DNA from: SG8-30 sp964406445
GTDB taxonomy: Bacteria; Pseudomonadota; Gammaproteobacteria; Steroidobacterales; Steroidobacteraceae
Assembly (NCBI GenBank): GCA_964406445.1
Contig: CAYORU010000004.1
Coordinates: 114,698 to 178,697 of the forward strand
DNA: 64,000 nucleotides
Reading direction: 5' to 3'
The position numbers and the translations under genes are program-made. Under the pieces are notes generated by a model. The model saw only the letters and a list, made by a program, of their open reading frames with translations. It was not told where the DNA came from and ran no database searches. This document shows, piece by piece, positions 16,823 to 25,797 of this stretch. Every line of letters starts with the position of its first letter. Position 1 is the stretch's first letter.

Positions 16823-18541
16823 ATGGCGCCACTTGAACGACGGAAGGCCCGCATGAACTCCCTCTTCCCGCCCCTTGGTCGCGCCGGCGCCTTCATGGCC
16901 GCGCTCGCCGCCATCACCGCCGGCGCCTCGTTGCACGGCAATCCCTGGGACCGGCCGCGCTTGGACTTGCTGTCGCCGATCGGCCCGGCGGTCGCTTCGG
17001 AATCGGCCCAGCCGGCCCGCTACATCGTGCAGGCCGACTCGCTGGCGTCCGCCCGTGCCCTCGCCGCGTCGGTGGATGCGGCCGTGCTCGAGGAATTCGG
17101 CATCATCGATGCCGTGGTTGCCGAGCTGTCGGCCGGGCAGGCCGCGGCCCTTCGCGAGGCCGGCGTGAATGTCTTCGCCGACCGCGGGCTCAAGACGATG
17201 GGCGGCACGGTCCCGAATCAGTATGCCCGCCAGATGCTCGGCGTCGACGCGCTGGCATCGCAAGGCATCAACGGCGCCGGAGTGACGGTGGCCATCGTCG
17301 ACACAGGGATTTGGTACAGCCGAAACGAAGTCAAGAATGACCTGAACGGCAAGAACAAGATCCTCGCGATGTACGACGCCGTCGCCAACAAGCTGCAGAA
17401 CACGCCCGACCGAAGCGGCCACGGCTCGCACGTGGCGAGCCTCGTCGGCAGCCCGCAGCTCACGCAGAACGGCCAGCCGCTCGGCATCGCGCCGATGGCC
17501 CGCCTGGTCGCGGTCAAGGCATTCAACGACGACGGCAGCGGCACCTACTCGGACGTGATCCGCGGCCTGGACTGGATCCTCACCAATCGAAGCAGGCACT
17601 CGATCCGCGTGGTCAACCTGTCCTTCGGCGCCACCCCGCAGTCGTTCTACTGGAACGACCCGCTGGCCAAGGCCGTCATGAAGCTCTGGCAGGCCGGCAT
17701 CGTCGTCGTGGCCTCGGCCGGCAACTGGGGCCCTTACGCTCAGTCGATCACCGTGCCGGGCAACGTTCCGTACGTCATCACCGTCGGAGCCATGACCGAC
17801 AACTACACCCCGGCCAACTTTGCCGATGATCGACTCGCCTCGTTCTCCTCGACCGGCCCGACCTACGAGGGCTTCGTGAAGCCCGAGCTGGTCGCCCCGG
17901 GCGGGCACATGCCCGGCAAGGCCGACGACGGCACGATGGCGATCCCGCAGGCCCACCCGGAGTACGCGACCTCGAACGACATGACCTTCACCATGTCGGG
18001 CACCTCGCAGTCCGCCGCCGTGGTCTCAGGCGTGGTCGCGCTGATGCTGCAGGCCAACCCGACCCTGACCCCCAACCAGGTCAAGTGCAAACTGATGAGC
18101 GCCTCGCGCCCCGCCGTCGACGGCTCCGGCAAGCTCGCCTACAGCGTCTTCCAGCAGGGCGCCGGCCTGATCAACGCCGCCGCCGCCGTAGCCAACCCGA
18201 ACCTGGCCTGCGCCAACGTCGGCCTCGACATCGCCGCCGACCTGGCCGGCACCAAGCGCTACGGCGGCCCGGCGCGCCAGAAGGCCGACGGCACGTTCTA
18301 CGTCGTCGACGCGACCGGCAAGGAAATCGTCCAGCAGGGTTACCTGTGGAACAACGGCTACCTCTGGAACCAGGGCTACCTGTGGTCGAACGGATACCTC
18401 TGGAACAACGGCTACCTGTGGTCGAACGGATACCTCTGGAACAACGGCTACCTGTGGAACAACGGCTACCTCTGGAACAACAGCTTCGTTCCCTCCACGA
18501 GTTCGGTGTCCGCCATCAACCACTGGGTCGAGCAGGAGTAA
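16823..18541 (+). CDS. Secreted subtilase (S8) with C-terminal GYLW hexapeptide repeats
   Basis: 572 residues. An export signal (MNSLFPPLGRAGAFMAALAAITAGASLHG) is followed by an I9-like propeptide (RYIVQADSLASARALA...). The catalytic domain has Asp160 (AIVDTGIW), His200 (SGHGSHVAS) and Ser395 (MSGTSQSAAVVSG), numbered from ATG 16823; an in-frame ATG at 16853 (GGAAGG upstream) is equally possible. After ~505 residues comes a striking tail of eight GYLW(N/S)(N/Q) hexapeptides, then a short acidic end. The tail is aromatic and Asn-rich with no known anchor motif; it could form a beta-solenoid or bind a surface or polysaccharide, which is inference. It stands alone, flanked by a terminator-like hairpin. 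Confidence 0.9.
   Translation: MAPLERRKARMNSLFPPLGRAGAFMAALAAITAGASLHGNPWDRPRLDLLSPIGPAVASESAQPARYIVQADSLASARALAASVDAAVLEEFGIIDAVVAELSAGQAAALREAGVNVFADRGLKTMGGTVPNQYARQMLGVDALASQGINGAGVTVAIVDTGIWYSRNEVKNDLNGKNKILAMYDAVANKLQNTPDRSGHGSHVASLVGSPQLTQNGQPLGIAPMARLVAVKAFNDDGSGTYSDVIRGLDWILTNRSRHSIRVVNLSFGATPQSFYWNDPLAKAVMKLWQAGIVVVASAGNWGPYAQSITVPGNVPYVITVGAMTDNYTPANFADDRLASFSSTGPTYEGFVKPELVAPGGHMPGKADDGTMAIPQAHPEYATSNDMTFTMSGTSQSAAVVSGVVALMLQANPTLTPNQVKCKLMSASRPAVDGSGKLAYSVFQQGAGLINAAAAVANPNLACANVGLDIAADLAGTKRYGGPARQKADGTFYVVDATGKEIVQQGYLWNNGYLWNQGYLWSNGYLWNNGYLWSNGYLWNNGYLWNNGYLWNNSFVPSTSSVSAINHWVEQE
18338..18481 (+). repeat. 18-bp coding tandem repeat (8 copies) encoding GYLWNN-type hexapeptides
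   Basis: Eight in-frame copies of an 18-bp unit (GGCTACCTCTGGAACAAC type) within the subtilase. Units alternate synonymous codons (CTG/CTC, GGC/GGA, AAC AAC/TCG AAC), and two adjacent 36-bp pairs are nearly identical, showing recent duplication by slippage. Copy number is therefore likely to vary between strains. Confidence 0.92.
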
Positions 18542-18560
18542 GGCGGCATGTCGCCGTCCG

Positions 18561-18592
18561 GCCGCCGGGGCTTCGCAGGGAGCCCCGGCGGC
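18561..18592. terminator. GC hairpin between convergent subtilase and rpoH
   Basis: Perfect 12-bp inverted repeat (GCCGCCGGGGCT / AGCCCCGGCGGC) with an 8-nt loop, 20 nt after the subtilase stop. No clear T-run follows on either strand, so it may act as a rho-assisted or bidirectional terminator. Confidence 0.6.
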
Positions 18593-18641
18593 GGTTCGTT
18601 CAGGCGAGCGGGAGCGGTCTCAGGGCCTGCGCCGGAGCCGC

Positions 18642-19508
<867 letters not shown>

Positions 19509-19560
19509 CGGGTCCGGGACTCCTCCTGCGTGGGTGCGCCCCTCGGGGCGCGCCGGTACT

Positions 19561-19587
19561 TTAGCACTCCAGCCATTCGAGTGCTAA
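19561..19587 (-). promoter_or_regulatory. CIRCE operator (HrcA-binding inverted repeat) upstream of rpoH
   Basis: TTAGCACTC, 9 nt, GAGTGCTAA: an exact match to the CIRCE consensus. It lies between ftsX and rpoH, 53 nt before the rpoH start. Reading toward rpoH, TTAGCA and TAAAGT 18 nt apart inside and beside the element could serve as -35/-10, so HrcA binding would overlap the promoter (inference). Confidence 0.93.
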
Positions 19588-19631
19588 GTCCGGCCCGAGT
19601 TCCCGCCACTTTTGTGAACTAGAACAACATG

Positions 19632-20612
19632 TTAGGCGCGTGGCTCGATCCGGCGCAGGTGGTAGCTCGCGGTCACCCAGGAGCCTAGCCAGCCGAGCAG
19701 GGCCCCGCCGCCGACCAGCAGGCCGACGCTCCGGGCGTCCAGTCCGGTCAGCCGGAAGCCCGAGCTGTACAGGGCGGCGACGGTCTCCACGGCGGGCGTC
19801 AGAAGCGCCACGACCGCGGCGACCAGCGCCCAGGCGGTGAGGCCCCCGGCGAGGCCGTACCAGGCGCCGCCGTACAGGAACGGCCGGCGCACGAAGGCGT
19901 TGCTGCCGCCGACCAGCTTGGTGACCTCGATCTCCTCGCGCCGGCTGTTGATGTCGAGCCGGATGGTGTTGCCGACGATGGCGAGCACGCCGAGCGCCAG
20001 CAGCGCGGCGGCCACGACGACGACGCGGCGCAGCGCCTCGAGGATCGCCTCGAGGCGGCGCACCCACTCGGTGTCGACCTGCACGAGATCGACGTCCGGC
20101 AGGCTGGTGAGTTCCTGCACGAGCGTCTCCACCGCGGCCGGCGAGTCGAACTGCGGCGCCGGCCGGACCATGATCGCCCAGGGCAGAGGGTTGTCCTCGA
20201 GGGCCTTGAGCGCGTCGCCGAAGCCGGCGCGCGCCTCGAGTTCCTTCAGGCCCTCGTCGGGCGACACCAGCGTCGTCTCCAGCACGTCGTTGCGCGCCGC
20301 GATGCCCCGCTCGGCCCGCCGCGCCTGTTCGGCGGGCAGACCGGGCTTCAGGTACACCGACACCTGCACCGTGTTCTCGAGGCCCGCGGTCACCGCGCGC
20401 GCATTGGCCACGACGAGATGAAGGCAGGCCGGCAGCGCGAGTCCGAGCCCGATCACGCCCACGGTGAGCAGCGTGGCAAAGGGCGCGCGCGCGAGCCTGC
20501 CGACCGAGGCCAGCAGCGTCTGGACGTGCCGCTCCACCCAGCTTCCCAGCCGGGCGCCGATGGAGCGCGGCGGGCCGAGGCGCGGGCCGCGCAGCTCGTC
20601 AGGCAGCGGCAT
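19632..20612 (-). CDS. ftsX: Cell-division ABC transporter-like permease FtsX
   Basis: Membrane partner of FtsE; the complex activates septal peptidoglycan hydrolases at the divisome. 326 residues. A short cytoplasmic N-terminus is followed by one membrane helix (FATLLTVGVIGLGLALPACL), a periplasmic domain of about 120 residues (VYLKPGLPAEQARRAERG, NPLPWAIMVRP) and three C-terminal helices (VVVVAAALLALGVLAIVGNTIRLDINSRREEIEVTKLVGGSNAFVRRPFLYGGAWYGLAGG), with the conserved FtsX loop. The ATG at 20612 with GAGG six bases upstream is chosen over a TTG at 20630; it overlaps the ftsE end by 14 nt. Confidence 0.95.
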   Translation of the reverse strand: MPLPDELRGPRLGPPRSIGARLGSWVERHVQTLLASVGRLARAPFATLLTVGVIGLGLALPACLHLVVANARAVTAGLENTVQVSVYLKPGLPAEQARRAERGIAARNDVLETTLVSPDEGLKELEARAGFGDALKALEDNPLPWAIMVRPAPQFDSPAAVETLVQELTSLPDVDLVQVDTEWVRRLEAILEALRRVVVVAAALLALGVLAIVGNTIRLDINSRREEIEVTKLVGGSNAFVRRPFLYGGAWYGLAGGLTAWALVAAVVALLTPAVETVAALYSSGFRLTGLDARSVGLLVGGGALLGWLGSWVTASYHLRRIEPRA

Positions 20613-21273
20613 CGGGAACCTCGTGAACAAGAGTGCCGTTCTCGATGTGCAGCCGGCGCACGCCGAACTGGCCGATCAGGTGCACGTCGTGGGTCGCGAT
20701 CAGCACCGTGACGCCCACCTCGTTGAAGCGCCGGAACAGGTTCATCACCTCGCGGGCCAGGTCCGGATCGAGGTTGCCGGTCGGCTCGTCGGCGATCAGC
20801 ACCGGCGGCTTGCTGACCACCGCGCGCGCGATGCCGACGCGCTGCTGCTCGCCCGCGGAAAGCTCGAGCGGGAAGCTGGTCTCCTTGCCGAGCAGACCCA
20901 CCTGGTCGAGCGCGGCGCGCACCCGCTTGTCCATGTCGCGGCGCGGCACGCCGGCGATGGCGAGCGGCAGGGCGACGTTGTCGAACACCGGCCGGTCCGC
21001 CAGCAGCTTGTGGTCCTGGAAGACCACGCCGACCTGACGCCGGAAGGCCGGGATGCGCCGGCCGGTGACCGCGGCGGTGTTGAGTCCGTTGACGCGGACC
21101 TGGCCGCGGGTCGGGCGCTCGAGCAGCGCGATCAGCTTGAGCACCGTGCTCTTGCCGGCGCCGGAGTGGCCGGTGAGGAAGGCCATCTCGCCCGGTGCGA
21201 GCTCGAAGCTGAACTCGGCGAGCGCCTCCCGGCCGTTCGGGTAGCGCTTGAAGACGCGCTCGAAGGCGATCAC
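20599..21273 (-). CDS. ftsE: Cell-division ATP-binding protein FtsE
   Basis: ABC ATPase of the FtsEX divisome complex. 224 residues starting at a GTG that overlaps the ftsY stop (GTGA). Walker A is TGHSGAGKSTVLKL, the Q-loop is VGVVFQDHKLL, the signature is LSAGEQQRVGIARA, Walker B is VLIADEPTGNLD, and the H-loop is IATHD. The opening MIAFERVFKRYPNG is typical of FtsE. Tight ftsY-ftsE-ftsX overlap indicates a single mRNA. Confidence 0.97.
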   Translation of the reverse strand: MIAFERVFKRYPNGREALAEFSFELAPGEMAFLTGHSGAGKSTVLKLIALLERPTRGQVRVNGLNTAAVTGRRIPAFRRQVGVVFQDHKLLADRPVFDNVALPLAIAGVPRRDMDKRVRAALDQVGLLGKETSFPLELSAGEQQRVGIARAVVSKPPVLIADEPTGNLDPDLAREVMNLFRRFNEVGVTVLIATHDVHLIGQFGVRRLHIENGTLVHEVPDAAA

Positions 21274-22226
21274 GGCGCCGGCCCCGGGCGCAGCAAGCCG
21301 TCCACGAAGGCGCCCGCGTCGAAGATGCCGAAGTCCTCGGCCTGCTCGCCGACGCCGACGAAGCGGATCGGCAGGCCGAAGCGCCGGGCGATGGCGACCA
21401 CGACGCCGCCCTTGGCGGTGCCGTCGAGCTTGGTCAGCACGAGGCCCGTGACGCCGACCGCCTCCTGGAACTGCTCGGCCTGCCTGAGCGCGTTCTGGCC
21501 GAGGCTCGCGTCGAGCACCAGCAGGACCTCGTGGGGCGCGTCGGGATCCACGCGCTTCACGACCCGCGTGACCTTCCTCAGCTCGTCCATCAGGTGCGAC
21601 TGGGTGTGCAGGCGACCCGCCGTGTCGGCGATGAGCACGTCCGCGCCGCGCGCCTTGGCCGACTGCAGCGCGTCGAAGATGACCGCTGCCGGGTCCGCGC
21701 CCGCGCCCTGCGCGACGACCGGCACGTCGTTGCGCTCGGCCCAGACCGCGAGCTGCTCGACCGCGGCGGCGCGGAAGGTGTCGCCTGCGGCGAGCATCAC
21801 CTTCAGGCCCTCGCCCTTGAGCCGGCGCGCCAGCTTGCCGATGGTCGTGGTCTTGCCCGAGCCGTTCACGCCGACGACCAGGATGACGTAGGGCTTGCGC
21901 CCGCGATCCACCGCGAGCGGCCGGGCGACCGGCGCGAGCGCCTCGACCAGCTGCTCGCGCAGTGCGCGCGAGAGCGCGGCCACGTCGGCCAGCTCCCTGC
22001 GCGCCACCTTGCGGTGCAGGTCGGCGAGGATCGCCTGCGAGGCCTCGACGCCGACGTCCGCGGCGAGCAGGCGCGTCTCGAGCTCCTCGAGCAGTTCGTC
22101 GTCGATCTGGCGCCCGGGCAGCAGGTCCGCGAGCCAGGAGGTGCCGCGGTTGACCTTCGCGCGCAGCCGCGCGAGGAAGCCGCCGTCGGCGGGCGCATCG
22201 TCCTTGCTGGCGCGGGATCCGAACAT
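21270..22226 (-). CDS. ftsY: Signal recognition particle receptor FtsY
   Basis: SRP receptor GTPase that delivers ribosome-nascent chain complexes to the translocon. 318 residues, with a short N-terminal A domain compared with E. coli. The N domain is FLARLRAKVNRGTSWLADLL. The NG GTPase has G1 VVGVNGSGKTTTIGKLA, DTFRAAAVEQL, G3 DTAGRLHTQSHLMDEL and G4 TKLDGTAKGG. The ending GEQAEDFGIFDAGAFVDGLL is typical. The start at MFGSRASK is chosen because the upstream in-frame stretch overlaps a repeat-like sequence. It is first in the ftsYEX unit. Confidence 0.97.
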   Translation of the reverse strand: MFGSRASKDDAPADGGFLARLRAKVNRGTSWLADLLPGRQIDDELLEELETRLLAADVGVEASQAILADLHRKVARRELADVAALSRALREQLVEALAPVARPLAVDRGRKPYVILVVGVNGSGKTTTIGKLARRLKGEGLKVMLAAGDTFRAAAVEQLAVWAERNDVPVVAQGAGADPAAVIFDALQSAKARGADVLIADTAGRLHTQSHLMDELRKVTRVVKRVDPDAPHEVLLVLDASLGQNALRQAEQFQEAVGVTGLVLTKLDGTAKGGVVVAIARRFGLPIRFVGVGEQAEDFGIFDAGAFVDGLLRPGPAP

Positions 22227-22270
22227 CCGCGGAATTGTAGCGGATGGGCGGAGCGGGACATTCCCCAAAC

Positions 22271-22298
22271 GACAGGGGCCGCTCGCGCGGCCCCTGTC
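22271..22298 (-). terminator. Hairpin terminator downstream of the lipase gene
   Basis: Perfect 12-bp stem (GACAGGGGCCGC / GCGGCCCCTGTC) with a 4-nt loop, 22 nt past the lipase stop on the minus strand. It is followed on that strand by GTTTGGGG, a weak T-tract. It separates the lipase from ftsY, which is also on the minus strand. Confidence 0.7.
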
Positions 22299-22319
22299 AT
22301 CCTTCAGGTCGTCGTCCGA

Positions 22320-24518
22320 TCAGGGCTCGAGCAGCCCCGAGTTCGCGATCACGAAGGCCGCGCCGCCCGAGGCGGCGAGCGAGGCCGCGTGGGTCTGCAT
22401 CTCCTGCGTCACCGCGAGGCTCGCCGTCGGGTCGAGCAGCGAGCTGTGGCTGCCGGAGGTGAAGGTCACGAAGCGCGGCGAGCCGGCGGCGATCGCCTGC
22501 GGCCCGGCCGTGGACGCCCTGGTGGCGCCGGCCGCGACGATCAGGTTGTCGTTGGTCGCGTTCGGGACGACTGTGTCGCCGATCACCTTGGTGAACAGGA
22601 CCGGCCTGTCGGCAGCCAGCTGGCGCACGTAGTTCAGCGGGTCGCCGGCGTCGAACGCGGCCTGCGCCTCGCGGAAATACTGCGCGTACAGCGTGTTGCC
22701 GGGCTGCAGCAGCGGGTTGGCCGCCGCGAGCGCCGCGTTGACGCCTGCCGAGAACGACGGCGAGGTGCGCAGGATGGTCGGCAGCGGGCCGCCCGGCACG
22801 TTCAGGTAGAAGCTCCTGACCTCGCTGCAGACGCAGGCCGGGCCCACGATGCCGCCGAGCGAGATGCCGCCGTAGTGGATCCGCGAGGTGTCGATGTCGC
22901 CGCCCGCGACCAGGTCCAGGTTCAGGTCGCCGAGCGACTTGACCAGCGTGATCAGGTCGGAGCCGGTCTGGCGCCAGCCGTCGCGGCCGACGAGCGGCGC
23001 GCTCAGCGCGATGGTGATGACGTTGCGGCCCGAGCCGTCCACCTGGCCGTCGGGGCCCGGCGCGCCGGTCGCGTTGTTCTGGTAGTCGACATTGAACGTG
23101 CGCTCGGAGGTGCCGGCGCCGTAGAGCGCGTTGTACAGCGGGTTCGCGGGGCCGGCGAACAGCGGGTTCTGCGGGTTGGTGATGCCATGCAGCACCTGGT
23201 CGATCGCCACGACGACGAAGCCCTGCGCGGCGTAGGTGTCGGCGATCGGCACCGCGTTCGTGCGGTCGCCCCCGAGACCGTGCATGAAGATGACGACCGG
23301 CCAGCCGTTCGGCGGCTTGACGCCACCGCCCGGCGCGCCGCCGTTCGGCTTGAAGACCAGCATCGGGATCTTGAGCGTCGCCTTGACCTCGGGCACGAGG
23401 TTGAAGCGGGTGATCTCGCGGCTCGTGGCCGCGATGCCGGGCACTGCCGACGGGCCAGCCGCGACCCAGGGCCGGGTCAGCGGCCCGGTCGGGTCCTGCG
23501 CGCTCGGCGGGGTCAGGAAGTAGGGAACCGTCAACGTGCCTGCGAACACGTCGGCGATGCCGGGCAGCTGCGGCAGCAAGCCCGCGGTCGTGAGCCCGGT
23601 GGGCACGGCCACGATCGGCTGCGCGGTCCGGCTCTGCGACATGGCCACCAGCGCGTCGCGCGTCGACTGCGTGGTGAAGCTGTAGGAGAGGATCACGTTC
23701 GCCGGATTGACCGCCGCCGGGCCGAGCGCCGGGTTCGAGCCGAGCGCGAAGTGCGCGTAGGTCAGCTGGCAGATGGACTTCAGCGTCGCGTTGCTGATGC
23801 CCGGGCAGGTCGGCACGAAGGCGGCCGGGTTGCCGCTCGCCGCCGCGCGGCCGAGCTCGGCGATGGCTTCGTTCTTGATGACGAGGAAGTCGGCGTCCGG
23901 CGTGGCCGGCGCGTTCGCCGTGTTCTGCAGGCCGTTGGTGACCAGCACGACGTAGCCGTTGCCGAGGCCCTGGCCGGTGCTTGCGGCGAGCGGCCTGAGC
24001 CACACGATCTCGACGATCGCGCCGAGCGCGTCGGCCTCGGGCGCGATGCGCACGGTGTAGTCCACGCCCGGCTGCAGGACGCCCGTCACGCCGACCGGGG
24101 CGTACACGCCGGACGACTGCCTGAGCATCGGGGCGCGGATGATGCGCACGTTCGAGGCCAGCATCACCGGGTCGTTGCGCACGGCCTGGCTCATGCGGAA
24201 GTAGCTGCTCGCGCTGGTCGAGAAGCCGTCCAGCTGGTTCATCACCACGCGCTGCGGGAACAGGGCGCTGGCGGAAATGTTGAGCGTGCCGTCGGTGCTG
24301 CCGTTGAAGTACAGGTCGGTCGGATAGGGCAGCACGCCGGTCGCGGCGACGAACAGGGCCTTGAACGAGCCGACGCCGGCGGGCGGCGCCGGCGGCGCGC
24401 CGTTGCCGCTCGTCGGATCGGTCGGGCCGACGCCCTGCGACCCGTTGCTGGCGGAGTCGGAGCAGCCTCCGACGAGCATGACCGCGGCGAGCATGGCGGC
24501 GATGTTGCGAATCCTCAT
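22320..24518 (-). CDS. Lipoprotein lipase/phospholipase (VolA/Pla-1-cef type)
   Basis: 732 residues. Lipoprotein signal MRIRNIAAMLAAVMLVGGC (lipobox Cys19), then a Ser/Gly/Pro-rich linker. An N-terminal beta domain opens with PYPTDLYFNGSTDGTLN, the signature of the bacterial virulence-factor lipase N-terminal domain. The alpha/beta-hydrolase part has the oxyanion motif PVVIFMHGLGGDRTN and the nucleophile elbow HYGGISLGGIVG with Ser553. The C-terminal GSHSSLLDP could hold the catalytic His. Related Vibrio/Aeromonas proteins are surface lipases or lysophospholipases, so acquisition of fatty acids from lipids is the likely role. It is monocistronic, with its own terminator. Confidence 0.87.
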   Translation of the reverse strand: MRIRNIAAMLAAVMLVGGCSDSASNGSQGVGPTDPTSGNGAPPAPPAGVGSFKALFVAATGVLPYPTDLYFNGSTDGTLNISASALFPQRVVMNQLDGFSTSASSYFRMSQAVRNDPVMLASNVRIIRAPMLRQSSGVYAPVGVTGVLQPGVDYTVRIAPEADALGAIVEIVWLRPLAASTGQGLGNGYVVLVTNGLQNTANAPATPDADFLVIKNEAIAELGRAAASGNPAAFVPTCPGISNATLKSICQLTYAHFALGSNPALGPAAVNPANVILSYSFTTQSTRDALVAMSQSRTAQPIVAVPTGLTTAGLLPQLPGIADVFAGTLTVPYFLTPPSAQDPTGPLTRPWVAAGPSAVPGIAATSREITRFNLVPEVKATLKIPMLVFKPNGGAPGGGVKPPNGWPVVIFMHGLGGDRTNAVPIADTYAAQGFVVVAIDQVLHGITNPQNPLFAGPANPLYNALYGAGTSERTFNVDYQNNATGAPGPDGQVDGSGRNVITIALSAPLVGRDGWRQTGSDLITLVKSLGDLNLDLVAGGDIDTSRIHYGGISLGGIVGPACVCSEVRSFYLNVPGGPLPTILRTSPSFSAGVNAALAAANPLLQPGNTLYAQYFREAQAAFDAGDPLNYVRQLAADRPVLFTKVIGDTVVPNATNDNLIVAAGATRASTAGPQAIAAGSPRFVTFTSGSHSSLLDPTASLAVTQEMQTHAASLAASGGAAFVIANSGLLEP

Positions 24519-24640
24519 GGCGCTTGACTCCGGCTTGTTGGTCGTATCGCGCGGGCGCGTATGATCGCGCTCGAGTCGTGGTGGCGAAGCCTACGCTCGC
24601 CTTCTCGGACCCCGCAAGTTTACGGGAAGAGCCGCGTCCA

Positions 24641-25276
24641 ATGCCTCGTAATCACCGCAGCGACCGCGACAATGCACTGCAAAACAAAACCGCGGGATCG
24701 CCGTCTCGGGGCCGCAACGAGCTGCGCATCATCGGCGGCCGCTGGCGGGGCCGGAAGCTAAGGTTCCCCGCCACGACGGGCCTAAGGCCGACGCCCGACC
24801 GTGTGCGCGAGACGCTGTTCAACTGGCTGGCGCCCGCCATCCACGGCGCGCGCTGCCTCGACCTGTTCGCCGGCAGCGGCGCGCTCGGCCTCGAGGCCCT
24901 GTCGCGCGGAGCCGCGCAGGCGACTTTCGTCGAGCGCGACCCCGTCGCCGCGCGCAGCCTGCGCGAGACCCTCGCCGCGCTCGAGGCCGGCGGCGGCACC
25001 GTCGCCCGGGCCGACGCCGGCGCCTATCTCGCCGGTGAGGCGAGTCCCTTCGACGTCGTGTTCCTCGACCCGCCCTTCGCCGAGGACCTCGTGCAGGCCT
25101 GCCTCGCGCGGCTGGTCGCCGGCGGCTGGCTCGCGCCCGGCGCGCGCGTCTACGTCGAGCAGCCCGCGGCGCGCGGCCGGCCGGCCTGGCCCGCCCCGCT
25201 CGCCGCGCACAGGAGCGGCCGCGCCGGCGAGGTCGGCTATCATCTCGCGGTCTTGCCAGCGGGGAGCGGGACGTGA
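24641..25276 (+). CDS. rsmD: 16S rRNA (guanine966-N2)-methyltransferase
   Basis: SAM-dependent methyltransferase modifying G966 of 16S rRNA in the assembled small subunit. 211 residues. RIIGGRWRGRKLRFP and GLRPTPDRVRETLFNWL are the RsmD N-terminal signatures. The SAM motif is CLDLFAGSGALGLEALSRG, and the catalytic motif IV is VVFLDPPF. The ATG at 24641 is chosen; the frame remains open upstream but without family sequence. The stop overlaps the coaD GTG (GTGA), the classic rsmD-coaD pair. Confidence 0.95.
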   Translation: MPRNHRSDRDNALQNKTAGSPSRGRNELRIIGGRWRGRKLRFPATTGLRPTPDRVRETLFNWLAPAIHGARCLDLFAGSGALGLEALSRGAAQATFVERDPVAARSLRETLAALEAGGGTVARADAGAYLAGEASPFDVVFLDPPFAEDLVQACLARLVAGGWLAPGARVYVEQPAARGRPAWPAPLAAHRSGRAGEVGYHLAVLPAGSGT

Positions 25277-25794
25277 CCTCCAACCACAAGCGCAGAGCCG
25301 TCTATCCGGGGACTTTCGATCCGATCACCAACGGGCACAACGACCTGGTGCGGCGCGCCGCCAGCATCTTCGACCGCGTCGTCATCGGCATCGCGGCGAA
25401 TCCGAGCAAGGCGCCGCTGTTCTCCCTCGAGCGGCGCGTCGAGCTCGCGCGCAAGGTCCTCGCCGACCTCGACAACGTCGAGGTGATGGGCTACTCGGGC
25501 CTGACCGTGGACTTCGCCCGCGAGCAGAATTGCGGGGTCGTCGTGCGCGGGCTGCGGGCGGTCTCCGACTTCGAGTTCGAGTTCCAGCTCGCCAACATGA
25601 GCCGCCACCTGTCCCGCGAGGTGGACTACGTCTTCCTCACGCCGCAGGAGCAGTTCACCTTCATCTCGTCGACGCTCGTTCGCGAGATCGCGATGCTCGG
25701 CGGCAACGTCTCGGAGTTCGTGCACCCGGTGGTGGAGGAGGCGCTCAAGCTGCGCGCCTCGTTCGCGGCCGCCACCGGCCAGCGCAGCGGCTGA
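25273..25794 (+). CDS. coaD: Phosphopantetheine adenylyltransferase
   Basis: Fourth step of coenzyme A synthesis: joins 4'-phosphopantetheine with ATP to form dephospho-CoA. 173 residues from a GTG overlapping the rsmD stop. Motifs are AVYPGTFDPITNGHNDLVRRA (nucleotidyltransferase T/HxGH type), VRGLRAVSDFEFEFQLANMS, and FISSTLVREIAMLGG (ISST/SSxxVR). Another CoA gene, coaBC, is 5 kb away in the same conserved neighbourhood. Confidence 0.96.
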   Translation: MTSNHKRRAVYPGTFDPITNGHNDLVRRAASIFDRVVIGIAANPSKAPLFSLERRVELARKVLADLDNVEVMGYSGLTVDFAREQNCGVVVRGLRAVSDFEFEFQLANMSRHLSREVDYVFLTPQEQFTFISSTLVREIAMLGGNVSEFVHPVVEEALKLRASFAAATGQRSG

Positions 25795-25797
25795 GCA

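Noticed and set aside
18338..18481. Possible CRISPR or intergenic satellite
   Set aside because: The 18-bp repeat is in frame inside the subtilase and encodes a regular hexapeptide.
22253..22264. Full copy of the GGGGACATTC element beside ftsY
   Set aside because: Only GGGACATTCCCC is present without the AGTTTG half, so it is too degenerate to call as a repeat.
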